Below, in pieces: positions 14,747-22,197 of a DNA stretch of 23,241 nt. The notes below the pieces were generated by a model that was given only the letters and a program-made list of their open reading frames with translations, was not told the DNA's origin and did no database searches. Position 1 is the stretch's first letter; each line of letters opens with the position of its first letter. The translations under genes and the position numbers were made by a program. Location: contig CAYMYI010000063.1 of NCBI GenBank assembly GCA_964394585.1, positions 1 through 23,241 on the forward strand, written 5' to 3'. This DNA is from CAYUJH01 sp964394585 (GTDB taxonomy: Bacteria > Bacteroidota > Bacteroidia > Cytophagales > Flammeovirgaceae).

Positions 14747-15310
14747 CTACTTTTTTACAAAGGTTTTATCTAAAAAATCGGCTTCGCCTTTAAAAAAGAG
14801 CGTATCTTGAGAAATAACCCCCACATAGCGTTTCGGGGCAAGATTCATTTCTTGAGGCCAAAGCTCATAACCACTTTCAGAAGCTTGCCGGAACGATTCA
14901 AACTGGAGGTCAACAGTTTGAGTAAACATTTCGCTACTGGGTACTTCCAGCATAAATCGGATGGTATCATCTTCAATGTTTAACTCTTTCATGGGCGTTA
15001 CAAAAAAGCCGGGCAGATAGCCTTCGCGTGCTTCGTCGAACTCGTCGGAAGTACCATAGTACAGCCCTTGGTATAGGTTATCCACTTTGCGCAATACAAT
15101 GTAATGGTTCTCGCTCGTATCTCCAGCACTGTAAGGATATACATACTCGTAAGTGCCTTCTGCGATGGTGGGAGGTGTTGCATTTGTATCGGTTACCGTT
15201 TGGGGTGAAACCGCTCTGGATTCTGAAGGAGTACTGTTCGTTTCGGCTTTCTTTTCAGGGCTGCATGCCAAAGCCAATAATGCGAGGCTAAGTAAAATTC
15301 CTTTTTTCAT
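14747..15310 (-). CDS. Uncharacterised lipoprotein
   Basis: This 187-residue protein begins MKKGILLSLALLALACSPEK, a lipoprotein signal with lipobox ALAC (Cys16). A Ser/Thr-rich linker follows (20-50), then a beta-rich domain with the strand pattern GTYEYVYPYSAGDTSENHYI (about 52-71), VLRKVDNLYQGLYYGTS, and a C-terminal ISQDTLFFKGEADFLDKTFVKK. The linker plus repeated Y-x-G strands suggests an exported small beta-barrel. The function is unknown. It is convergent with the small membrane-protein gene, with only 10 nt between the stops. The upstream region is covered in a separate entry. Confidence 0.8.
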   Translation of the reverse strand: MKKGILLSLALLALACSPEKKAETNSTPSESRAVSPQTVTDTNATPPTIAEGTYEYVYPYSAGDTSENHYIVLRKVDNLYQGLYYGTSDEFDEAREGYLPGFFVTPMKELNIEDDTIRFMLEVPSSEMFTQTVDLQFESFRQASESGYELWPQEMNLAPKRYVGVISQDTLFFKGEADFLDKTFVKK

Positions 15311-15322
15311 GAGAAAGAAGTT

Positions 15323-15444
15323 TTTAGTAAACTATGTTCATACAACGAGGAAACCTTACTAGGTTTCTTCATTCATTATTTTACAAAATGATGATTACCT
15401 TACCAAGTGTTTAGTTTTTGTAAAGAATGATAATGTTTACTAAA
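15323..15444 (-). promoter_or_regulatory. Potentially structured leader upstream of the lipoprotein gene
   Basis: Three complementary pairs nest into a possible three-way junction. The outer pair is TTTAGTAAAC (15323-15332) with GTTTACTAAA (15435-15444), 10 bp. One inner hairpin is GAAACC/GGTTTC (15350-15355 and 15362-15367). The other is TTTACAAAA (15380-15388) with TTTTGTAAA (15416-15424), 9 bp. On the minus strand the outer stem would end 12 nt before the lipoprotein ATG. The sequence is AT-rich, so chance pairing is possible. No known riboswitch family is recognised. Confidence 0.3.
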
Positions 15445-15567
15445 CTCAAGAAGAAAGCTAGGAGCTATGATGTAGCGGCAAAAGTGCGGAGGCATTTTTG
15501 AAGTTAGTAGTTTGCTGTATAGGCTATTAATCAATCCAATTTTTTCAGTATTTAAAGATTTTACCTC

Positions 15568-16371
15568 ATGAAACGTCTTATTTTATCTTTCTATATGGTT
15601 ACTAGCATGGTTGCCGTGCAAGCCAAAGAACTGCCTGTATTTGCCGCCGTTTCTCAGTACAGTACAGAAGTACGGCCCTTAGATAGCAAAGTAGCGCGTG
15701 CGTTACGCGAAGCCCTTTCGGTAGGTGTCGATAGCGCAGTCACTCAGGTTTCTTCGCTCGATGGCTTTTATAAAGATGCGCTTATTAAAATTTTACTTCC
15801 GCCCGAAGCATCTCAACTTATTGAAAAACTCAACCGCTCGCGGACAGGGAAAAAGCTTTATCAAAACACATTAGAACCAGTAGTGAACGACCTGATAATG
15901 AGCATGAATCGAGCTGCTGAAGACGCTTCTAAATCTGCTGCCCCCATTTTTTTAAAAGCGATTAAAGAAATCACTATACCCGATGCTGTAAAAATCCTGA
16001 CGAGTGCCGATACCGCTGCTACGCATTACTTAAAAACCAAAACATACGATAGCCTTACGGTAACGTTTCAGCCAACTATTCAAAGTTCGCTTGATAAGAA
16101 ATTGGTGGGTAACCAAAGTACCAGCGATTTATGGCGGAAGTTCATCAACACTTACAACGAGGTGCGCAAATCGCCTGCGAGTATGTTCCTCCGCCTCGAT
16201 GCCCCCACTGAACCCGATTTGGGCAAATATGTAACCCAGAAAGCCCTCGACGGCGTGTTTTTCAAAGTTGGCGAAGAAGAAAAGAAGATTCGCAAAGACC
16301 CGGCACACCAAGTAACCAATTTACTCAAAAACGTATTTGGTAAGCTCACTAAGAAGAGTTCGGGGAATTAA
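15568..16371 (+). CDS. DUF4197 family secreted protein
   Basis: This 267-residue protein begins with a cleavable signal peptide (MKRLILSFYMVTSMVAVQA). After a short linker it shows the DUF4197 pattern: ALREALSVGVDSAVTQVSSLDGFYKDALIKI (around 46-76) with the conserved YKDxxIKIxLP, LEPVVNDLIMSMNRAAEDAS (102-121), and later DAVKILTSADTAATHYLK. The C-terminal half contains the usual GLF-like segment QKALDGVFFKVGEEEKKIRKDPA. Members are predicted helical periplasmic proteins with no known function. The gene lies on the plus strand 180 nt before parA; nothing else links them. Confidence 0.85.
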   Translation: MKRLILSFYMVTSMVAVQAKELPVFAAVSQYSTEVRPLDSKVARALREALSVGVDSAVTQVSSLDGFYKDALIKILLPPEASQLIEKLNRSRTGKKLYQNTLEPVVNDLIMSMNRAAEDASKSAAPIFLKAIKEITIPDAVKILTSADTAATHYLKTKTYDSLTVTFQPTIQSSLDKKLVGNQSTSDLWRKFINTYNEVRKSPASMFLRLDAPTEPDLGKYVTQKALDGVFFKVGEEEKKIRKDPAHQVTNLLKNVFGKLTKKSSGN

Positions 16372-16402
16372 TGGAGAAAAAGCAGTATTTCGCTGAAACC
16401 AA

Positions 16403-16410
16403 TATCTTTG
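16403..16410 (+). promoter_or_regulatory. Candidate -7 box of the parA-parB operon
   Basis: TATCTTTG at 16403-16410 matches TAnnTTTG exactly and lies 140 nt before the parA ATG, in the gap after the DUF4197 gene. No TTTG partner is found at the usual distance, so the call is tentative. Confidence 0.35.
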
Positions 16411-16550
16411 CGGCAAGCCTATAAGGCACACTTTGCAAGTTTGTTCAAAAATTCATGCAAAGCACGCACCGAATGTCGGGGTAACCTGCTTATTTTGTCA
16501 GCCTAAGCCACATCGGCAAGCGTACAATTTCGACTTCAAAACAGAAAATT

Positions 16551-17324
16551 ATGGGTAAAATTATAGCCATTGCTAACCAAAAAGGCGGTGTGGGCAAAAC
16601 CACCACTACGGTAAATCTGGCTGCTAGCTTTGCGGCTTTAGAATTTAAAACACTGATTGTAGACGCCGATCCGCAAGCCAATGCAACCTCAGGTATTGGG
16701 ATGGACCCCAAAGAGGAACGTAAGAATATTTACCAATGTATGGTAGATGATGTTCCCGTACAAGATGTCATTATCGAAAGTGCTTACGATTATTTAGATG
16801 TAATCCCCTCTCATATAGATTTAGTGGGTGCTGAAGTAGAAATGATTAATATCGACGATCGGGAAGAAAGGATGCGTAACGCCTTGATGCCTATCCAAGA
16901 TAAGTACGATTTTATTATCATCGATTGTTCGCCATCGTTAGGGCTTATCACGGTGAATGCCCTGACAGCAGCTAACTCTGTGTTAATTCCCGTACAATGC
17001 GAATACTATGCTTTAGAAGGGCTAGGGAAGCTACTCAGCACTATTAAGATTATACAGTCGCGTTTGAACCCCGATTTAATTATCGAAGGTATATTACTTA
17101 CCATGTACGATGTACGTTTGCGTCTTTCCAATCAAGTAATCGACGACGTAAAGAAACACTTTGCCCAAATGGTGTTCGAGACCATCATTCCACGGAATAT
17201 CCGTTTGAGCGAATCGCCAGGGTTTGGCTTACCAGCCATTGCTTACGACGGCGAAAGTAAAGGCGCCGTAAGCTATTTAAACTTGGCGCAAGAAATACTG
17301 GAAAAGAACAAAGTTTCAAAATAA
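16551..17324 (+). CDS. parA: Chromosome partitioning ATPase ParA (Soj)
   Basis: ParA is a dimerising P-loop ATPase that binds nucleoid DNA and is cycled by ParB to segregate replicated chromosomes. This 257-residue protein shows the deviant Walker A KGGVGKTT (11-18) with the signature lysine, the A' segment VDADPQANAT (37-46), and Walker B FIIIDCSPSLG (121-131), plus CEYYALEGLGKLL downstream. The length and lack of an N-terminal DNA-binding extension fit the chromosomal Soj type, not plasmid ParA. ParB follows after 12 nt, so the two form an operon. Confidence 0.95.
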   Translation: MGKIIAIANQKGGVGKTTTTVNLAASFAALEFKTLIVDADPQANATSGIGMDPKEERKNIYQCMVDDVPVQDVIIESAYDYLDVIPSHIDLVGAEVEMINIDDREERMRNALMPIQDKYDFIIIDCSPSLGLITVNALTAANSVLIPVQCEYYALEGLGKLLSTIKIIQSRLNPDLIIEGILLTMYDVRLRLSNQVIDDVKKHFAQMVFETIIPRNIRLSESPGFGLPAIAYDGESKGAVSYLNLAQEILEKNKVSK

Positions 17325-17336
17325 ACCAAACGATAC

Positions 17337-18212
17337 ATGGCAAAACTTCAAAAAAGAGGATTAGGCAAAGGGCTTGGTTCGCTGCTTAGCGATGCAGATA
17401 CCAGCGCTTTTGCAGAAAGTAAAATATTTTCCGAAATCCGGCTTGCGGATATTGAAGCGAACCCCTACCAGCCAAGAACGGAGTTTGAGCAAGAGTCTCT
17501 TAATGAACTCGCAGAGTCCATCAAGTTACATGGCATTATCCAGCCCATTACAGTTCGCAAACTAAGCGAAGGCAAATACCAGTTAGTTTCTGGCGAACGG
17601 CGTACTCGGGCAGCGCAAATTGCTGATTTGAAAACAGTGCCAGCTTACATTCGTACGGCAGACGACCAACAAATGCGCGAAATGGCGCTCATTGAGAACA
17701 TCCAGCGGGAAGACCTGAACGCCATTGAAATAGCCTTAAGTTACCAGCGCCTCATTACAGAGTGCGATCTAAAACACGAAGATTTGGGCAAGCGCGTCGG
17801 AAAAAAGCGGTCTACGGTTACCAATTACCTAAGCATTTTGAAGCTTCCCCCAGATATTCAAAGTGCCATCCGCGACAACCTAATAGGCATTGGGCATGCT
17901 AAAGAGTTAATTAAAGTAACCGATGTAACCGATCAGTTGCACCTTCTAAAACGCATTATCGACGAGGGGCTTTCCGTGCGGAAGGTAGAAGAAATGGTGC
18001 GCAATATGCTGAATGGAAATGTTACTAAAAAAACGCCTGCTGTTGGCAAGTCATCGTTAAATCCGGCATATAAACGCGTTCAGGATAACTTGTCGTCGTT
18101 TTTTGGGACTAAGGTGCAGTTGCAAACGTCCGGTAAAGACAAAGGGGAAATTAAAATTCCCTTCCACTCTGAAGAAGACCTTAATCGCATTCTTGAACTG
18201 CTCGATGCGTAA
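17337..18212 (+). CDS. parB: Chromosome partitioning protein ParB (Spo0J)
   Basis: ParB binds parS sites near the replication origin and uses CTP to form a sliding clamp; with ParA it segregates chromosomes. This 291-residue protein has an N-terminal ParA-activating tail (KRGLGKGLGSLL, 6-17), the ParB/Srx CTPase domain with NPYQPR (42-47), GERRTRAA (86-93) and ENIQRE (120-125), a helix-turn-helix (about 147-168: LKHEDLGKRVGKKRSTVTNYL), and a C-terminal dimerisation domain. All CTPase motifs are intact. I did not see a CACGTG-centred parS site in the window. Confidence 0.95.
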   Translation: MAKLQKRGLGKGLGSLLSDADTSAFAESKIFSEIRLADIEANPYQPRTEFEQESLNELAESIKLHGIIQPITVRKLSEGKYQLVSGERRTRAAQIADLKTVPAYIRTADDQQMREMALIENIQREDLNAIEIALSYQRLITECDLKHEDLGKRVGKKRSTVTNYLSILKLPPDIQSAIRDNLIGIGHAKELIKVTDVTDQLHLLKRIIDEGLSVRKVEEMVRNMLNGNVTKKTPAVGKSSLNPAYKRVQDNLSSFFGTKVQLQTSGKDKGEIKIPFHSEEDLNRILELLDA

Positions 18213-18268
18213 GTATTTTTTAACGCAGCAACTCACGCTGATTTTCAGAAATATCGCAAGATTTGCCC

Positions 18269-18982
18269 ATGCGTACTACTAGAAATATACAGAAATGGTT
18301 TCTGATAGCCTTGCTAAGTTTGAGTACTTGGGTACATGGGCAAACGCCCGATTCAGCGGACTCGCTAAAGCAAGTAACCCCTAAAAAAGGAATATTTCAG
18401 CGCACCAAGAAACCCACAATTGATAGCGTAGAATTGCGCACTTTAACCGATTCTGTCTCAAAAGTTGCGAAGCCCCAAAAAAACTATCAGCTTAAGATAA
18501 AAAAGCAGCTCGGTAAGCCTTCGAAAGCCGCCTTGCTTTCTGGTATTTTTCCCGGGATGGGGCAGGTGTATAACGGGAAGTATTGGAAAGTCCCGATTGC
18601 GTTAGCAGGTGTAGGATTTTTGGGCTATACGGTGGGCTTTTACCATACCCGTTACATCGAAGCCCGCGATAACCTCTTTTTCCTTACCGATGGCAACGAG
18701 GAAACACAAGTCGATTTTCAGTTTATCTTTTTCACAGAAGATAACCTCCGCCGCCGCCGCGATCGTGCCCGCCGCGATCGCGATTATTACATCATCCTTA
18801 CGGCGCTAGCATACGGACTCGTAGTAGCCGATGCCGCTGTAGATGGCCACCTCAATCAGTTTGACGTGAGCGATGACTTATCCCTTGCCCTACGCCCCAG
18901 CATTTTACCCCTGCCTACCTTAACGCAAACAGCGCCTTCGGTGGGGATTCCTGCACTTTCTTTAACGTTAACCATACGATGA
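18269..18982 (+). CDS. DUF5683 family membrane protein
   Basis: The ATG at 18269 gives 237 residues starting MRTTRNIQKWFLIALLSL, a signal peptide ending near WVHGQ; a TTG six bases earlier is a less likely start. The core (about 86-125) has the DUF5683 pattern KAALLSGIFPGMGQVYNGKYWKVP, a membrane-associated block, then a second hydrophobic segment (about 175-190). Between them an Arg/Asp-rich stretch, LRRRRDRARRDRDYY, is part of the usual family pattern. The function is unknown. The gene follows parB by 56 nt and precedes dapB, an order I recall as common in Bacteroidota. Confidence 0.85.
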   Translation: MRTTRNIQKWFLIALLSLSTWVHGQTPDSADSLKQVTPKKGIFQRTKKPTIDSVELRTLTDSVSKVAKPQKNYQLKIKKQLGKPSKAALLSGIFPGMGQVYNGKYWKVPIALAGVGFLGYTVGFYHTRYIEARDNLFFLTDGNEETQVDFQFIFFTEDNLRRRRDRARRDRDYYIILTALAYGLVVADAAVDGHLNQFDVSDDLSLALRPSILPLPTLTQTAPSVGIPALSLTLTIR

Positions 18983-19063
18983 GCACTACTAACCAGCTTT
19001 GGAAATAACCTCGAAAGTGTATAGCCCTTCCTAAAAGGCTGCATACTAAGTTCGATTTAATGC

Positions 19064-19071
19064 TATCTTTG
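19064..19071 (+). promoter_or_regulatory. -7 box for dapB
   Basis: TATCTTTG at 19064-19071 is a perfect TAnnTTTG box lying 23 nt before the dapB ATG, so a transcript would carry a short leader of under 20 nt. The -33 element is not evident. Confidence 0.5.
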
Positions 19072-19094
19072 CTAGAACGACCGAAACACTGACT

Positions 19095-19832
19095 ATGAAC
19101 ATACTGCTGATTGGATACGGAAAAATGGGGAAAGCCATTGAAACGATTGCTAAAGAGCGCGGGCATACCATCGCTGGTATTATTGCAGCGCCTGAAGATG
19201 CCCTGCAAACCCTGTTACAATCTTCTCAGGTTGATGTCGCTATTGAATTTACAGAGCCACAAGCTGCAGAGCAGAATGTAACTACTTGCTTAAATCATGG
19301 AGTGCCTGTAGTAAGTGGAACAACCGGCTGGGCCGACCGCTTTGAGGCAATTCGCACATATTGCCAAGAAAAACAAGGAACGTTTTTTTATGCCTCGAAC
19401 TTTAGCTTAGGGGTGAACTTGTTTTTTATGCTCAACGAGTATATGGCAAAACTGATGGGAACCCAAGGAACATCCTATCAGATAACAGTGGAAGAAACTC
19501 ACCATACTGAAAAGAAAGATGCTCCAAGTGGCACAGCCATTTCATTAGCCGAAGGTATTATTGCCAATCACCCGATGTACAAACAGTGGGAATTGATGCA
19601 GGAAAGCCCACTGTCTGAAAATACGCTGCCTATTGCAGCCTTTCGCAAGCCTGATGTGCCTGGGACACATATCATACGCTATCAGTCAGAAATCGATACA
19701 ATTTCTATTGAACATGAAGCCCATAGCCGCAAAGGATTTGCCCTAGGAGCCGTAGTGGCAGCAGAGTGGGTTCAACAGAAAAAAGGCTTTCTAACGATGA
19801 GAGATTTATTAGCCGATCGTACAAATTTTTAG
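19095..19832 (+). CDS. dapB: 4-hydroxy-tetrahydrodipicolinate reductase
   Basis: DapB uses NAD(P)H to reduce the product of DapA to tetrahydrodipicolinate, a step to lysine and the diaminopimelate of peptidoglycan, in the cytoplasm. The 245-residue protein has the Rossmann start GYGKMGKA (7-14), VSGTTGW (73-79), ASNFSLGVNLF (100-110), and the signature EETHHTEKKDAPSGTA (133-148) holding the catalytic His pair and the Lys that binds substrate. The length is typical of the short Bacteroidota form. A strong promoter-like box lies just upstream. Confidence 0.96.
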   Translation: MNILLIGYGKMGKAIETIAKERGHTIAGIIAAPEDALQTLLQSSQVDVAIEFTEPQAAEQNVTTCLNHGVPVVSGTTGWADRFEAIRTYCQEKQGTFFYASNFSLGVNLFFMLNEYMAKLMGTQGTSYQITVEETHHTEKKDAPSGTAISLAEGIIANHPMYKQWELMQESPLSENTLPIAAFRKPDVPGTHIIRYQSEIDTISIEHEAHSRKGFALGAVVAAEWVQQKKGFLTMRDLLADRTNF

Positions 19833-19869
19833 CTTCTACACATAATTTTTAAAGCATATTTGGGAGAAC

Positions 19870-20982
19870 ATGGAAATAGGTATTTTAAAGCGTAAAAAGA
19901 AAGAAAAAAAGAAAAAAAGCCAGCTGCGCGAATGGATAGATGCCATAGTTTTTGCTGTAGTGGCAGCCACTATCATCCGTTGGATTTTAATTGAAGCATT
20001 CACCATCCCGACGCCCTCAATGGAAAAATCGTTGTTGGTCGGCGATTTCTTATTTGTCAGTAAAGTTCACTATGGGGCACGTACCCCCAAAACCCCTTTA
20101 CAAGTCCCCCTGACTCATCAGACTATTTGGGGAACAAATATACCTTCATATCTTGATTGGATTCAACTGCCACAGTATCGTTTACCGGGTTTTTCCGAAG
20201 TTAAAAATAACGATGTGGTCGTTTTTAACTATCCGCCAGAACTCGAACACCCTGTCGACTTAAAAACCAACTATATTAAGCGTTGCGTAGGAATTCCAGG
20301 CGATATGCTCGAAATCAAGAATAAACAAGTGTACATCAATAATGAAGTACTCCCTGAGCCTGGGCAAATGCAAACCAACTACTATGTTACTACGAAAGAT
20401 GCCGTGAAAATCAATGATCGGATTTTTAAAAAATACAATATCAACCTTAATGAAGTTCGAGAAGTAAAGTCAGGCGTGTACAGCGTGCATGTTAGCGAAG
20501 AGGTTGCCGAATCGCTCAAGTCGCTCAACTTTGTAGAAAGTGTTTTGGAGGTAAAATACGATAAAGGGGTAGATTCAGACCGAATTTTTCCATCGGACAA
20601 ACAGTACAATTGGAGCTTGGACAACTTCGGGCCTTTAAAAATTCCGCAAGAAGGGGAAACCATCCCGATTAATGCCGAAAACTTAGCTCTTTATGGAACC
20701 ATCATTACAACTTTCGAGCACCTAGATGATGCAGTTGTGGAAGGAAATACCCTTTTAATAGATGGGCAAGCCGTTGAAGAGTACACGTTTACTCAAAATT
20801 ATTACTTCATGATGGGCGATAACCGACACAATTCTCAAGACTCTCGAATCTGGGGGTTTGTACCAGAAGACCACATCTTGGGGAAAGGGTTGCTTATCTG
20901 GTGGTCAGTGGCTCCACCTGATCCCGACTTGAATATTTTTGAACGAATCCGGTGGGACCGACTCTTTAAAATCATTGAATAG
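19870..20982 (+). CDS. lepB: Signal peptidase I
   Basis: LepB cleaves signal peptides from proteins exported by Sec or Tat. This 370-residue protein begins with a cytoplasmic Lys-rich stretch (KRKKKEKKKKSQLR, 7-20), then one membrane helix (about 24-41). The catalytic Ser50 lies in TIPTPSMEKSLL and the general-base Lys137 in NYIKRCVGIPGD; MMGDNRHNSQDSR (314-326) is the family box E. The region between the catalytic domains (about 165-290) is longer than in short Gram-positive forms. It follows dapB by 37 nt. A terminator follows the gene. Confidence 0.96.
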   Translation: MEIGILKRKKKEKKKKSQLREWIDAIVFAVVAATIIRWILIEAFTIPTPSMEKSLLVGDFLFVSKVHYGARTPKTPLQVPLTHQTIWGTNIPSYLDWIQLPQYRLPGFSEVKNNDVVVFNYPPELEHPVDLKTNYIKRCVGIPGDMLEIKNKQVYINNEVLPEPGQMQTNYYVTTKDAVKINDRIFKKYNINLNEVREVKSGVYSVHVSEEVAESLKSLNFVESVLEVKYDKGVDSDRIFPSDKQYNWSLDNFGPLKIPQEGETIPINAENLALYGTIITTFEHLDDAVVEGNTLLIDGQAVEEYTFTQNYYFMMGDNRHNSQDSRIWGFVPEDHILGKGLLIWWSVAPPDPDLNIFERIRWDRLFKIIE

Positions 20983-20988
20983 AACTAG

Positions 20989-21017
20989 AAAGCTGCCTGT
21001 CGTTGGCAGCTTTTTTT
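20989..21017 (+). terminator. Rho-independent terminator of lepB
   Basis: AAAGCTGCC (20989-20997) and GGCAGCTTT (21005-21013) form a 9-bp stem with a 7-nt loop, followed by a run of seven T at 21011-21017. It begins six nt past the lepB stop. This is a textbook intrinsic terminator. Confidence 0.9.
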
Positions 21018-21069
21018 ATATTAAGAATATCCCTATCAATTTTTGTAAAATTAAAACGCAATAATAGCC

Positions 21070-21468
21070 ATGAAAGTAACCCTCAACCACGAGACTAAAG
21101 TATTAGAGATTGATGATACCATGAAACGCGATTATTGGCTTATCGTTGGGCTTTTATTCTTGGCAGCTCTAAATGGAATCATAAGTATTATAGATGAAAC
21201 CCTTGCTACCCTCGATGTGCTCGATTACGTTGTAATAGGAGTTACCAGCAGTGCAATACTCATGTTGATTTACTATATGCTCACCCGCACGATAAAACCC
21301 ACCATCCCACTTAGCGATATAAAAAAAATACGCCCGAAACGGATGTTTACCTGGCGTTATATGATCCATCTGAAAGGAGGAAAAATACGGGAGATTCACT
21401 GTAACACATTCTCGGAGTTTGAAGAGCTCAAAAGGCTTTTCCAGCAACTCGGATTTGTGAATGCCTAG
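21070..21468 (+). CDS. Small membrane protein with a PH-like C-terminus
   Basis: I do not recognise a named family. The 132-residue protein has an N-terminal strand segment, two membrane helices (about 22-42 and 52-71), and a cytoplasmic C-terminal part: a run of strands (IPLSDIKKIRPKRM, 80-93; TWRYMIHLKGGKIREIHC) followed by a helix (EFEELKRLFQQLGF). That pattern resembles bacterial PH-like (YdbS/bPH_2) proteins. It lies after the lepB terminator and ends 16 nt before the convergent repressor gene. No promoter could be placed in the short upstream gap. Confidence 0.7.
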   Translation: MKVTLNHETKVLEIDDTMKRDYWLIVGLLFLAALNGIISIIDETLATLDVLDYVVIGVTSSAILMLIYYMLTRTIKPTIPLSDIKKIRPKRMFTWRYMIHLKGGKIREIHCNTFSEFEELKRLFQQLGFVNA

Positions 21469-21484
21469 AAGAAGAGAAGGTTGT

Positions 21485-22141
21485 CTACGGAATTTCTTCT
21501 ACAAGTAGCCGTTCGCATACCTCATAGCTCAGCATAATTTGGGTCTGATTATACCGAACGGTTGCGCTGTTATCAAACGATTCTCTATGCAGTACTTCCA
21601 TTTGAGTACCCAATTCAATTTGCTTATCGTTTAAAAACGTGAGAAACTCATTAGAGCTATTTTGCAGGGCACATAAGCGCACTAACTTCCCCACGGTTAC
21701 CTCCGAAAGCTTCTGATATTCGCGCAGGATCATATTCCCTTCTTTATCGGGGATGGGAGAGCCGTGCGGATCAAGCGATGGATACCCCAGCAGTTCATCC
21801 ATGCGATCGAAGAATTTTTGCGATTTAATGTGCTCAACCTGTTCGGCAATCTCGTGTACTTCTTCCCAACCGAAGCCCATTTTGCTTACCAGATACATTT
21901 CTGTAAGTCGGTGTCTTCGTAAAATGATAGCAGCCTCTTTTTTGCCCTTTGGTGTGATGGTGAGCGGTTTATATTTCTCGTAGCGTACAAAGCCTTTATC
22001 GCGCAGTTTTTTAACCATACTGTTAGCAGTAGGCGTACTTACACCCAATGAGTTGCTTAACTCAGAAAGGCTCACTTCACCATTTTCGTGTGTGAGGGTT
22101 AGAAGTGCTTTTAAATAATTCTCTTCTGTTTGTGAGGGCAT
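21485..22141 (-). CDS. mntR: MntR/DtxR-family metal-dependent repressor
   Basis: This 218-residue protein is a DtxR-type regulator: a winged helix at 1-60 (VSLSELSNSLGVSTPTANSMVKKL), a metal-binding dimerisation domain (70-140) and a C-terminal FeoA-like SH3 domain. Putative ancillary metal ligands are H77, E81 and H96. The primary-site positions equivalent to DtxR Cys102, Glu105 and His106 read Glu100, Glu103 and His104, as in manganese-type MntR and unlike the iron-type Cys. This suggests Mn(II) sensing, although residue 8 is Asn where Bacillus MntR has Asp. A dyad in the promoter may be its own operator. No transporter gene is adjacent. Confidence 0.85.
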   Translation of the reverse strand: MPSQTEENYLKALLTLTHENGEVSLSELSNSLGVSTPTANSMVKKLRDKGFVRYEKYKPLTITPKGKKEAAIILRRHRLTEMYLVSKMGFGWEEVHEIAEQVEHIKSQKFFDRMDELLGYPSLDPHGSPIPDKEGNMILREYQKLSEVTVGKLVRLCALQNSSNEFLTFLNDKQIELGTQMEVLHRESFDNSATVRYNQTQIMLSYEVCERLLVEEIP

Positions 22142-22161
22142 GGCATAGCTGAGTTATGGCT

Positions 22162-22196
22162 CAAAGATAGGGTAAACCGATAGGTTTTCTTGCAAA
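22162..22196 (-). promoter_or_regulatory. Promoter and candidate operator of the MntR-like gene
   Basis: On the minus strand TATCTTTG (plus 22162-22169) is a perfect TAnnTTTG box 20 nt before the ATG, with TTTG (plus 22193-22196) 23 nt further upstream. Between the two boxes lies a dyad, AAACC-GATA-GGTTT (plus 22174-22187). A dyad inside the promoter spacer fits binding by a repressor dimer, possibly the gene's own product. Confidence 0.45.
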
Positions 22197-22197
22197 G

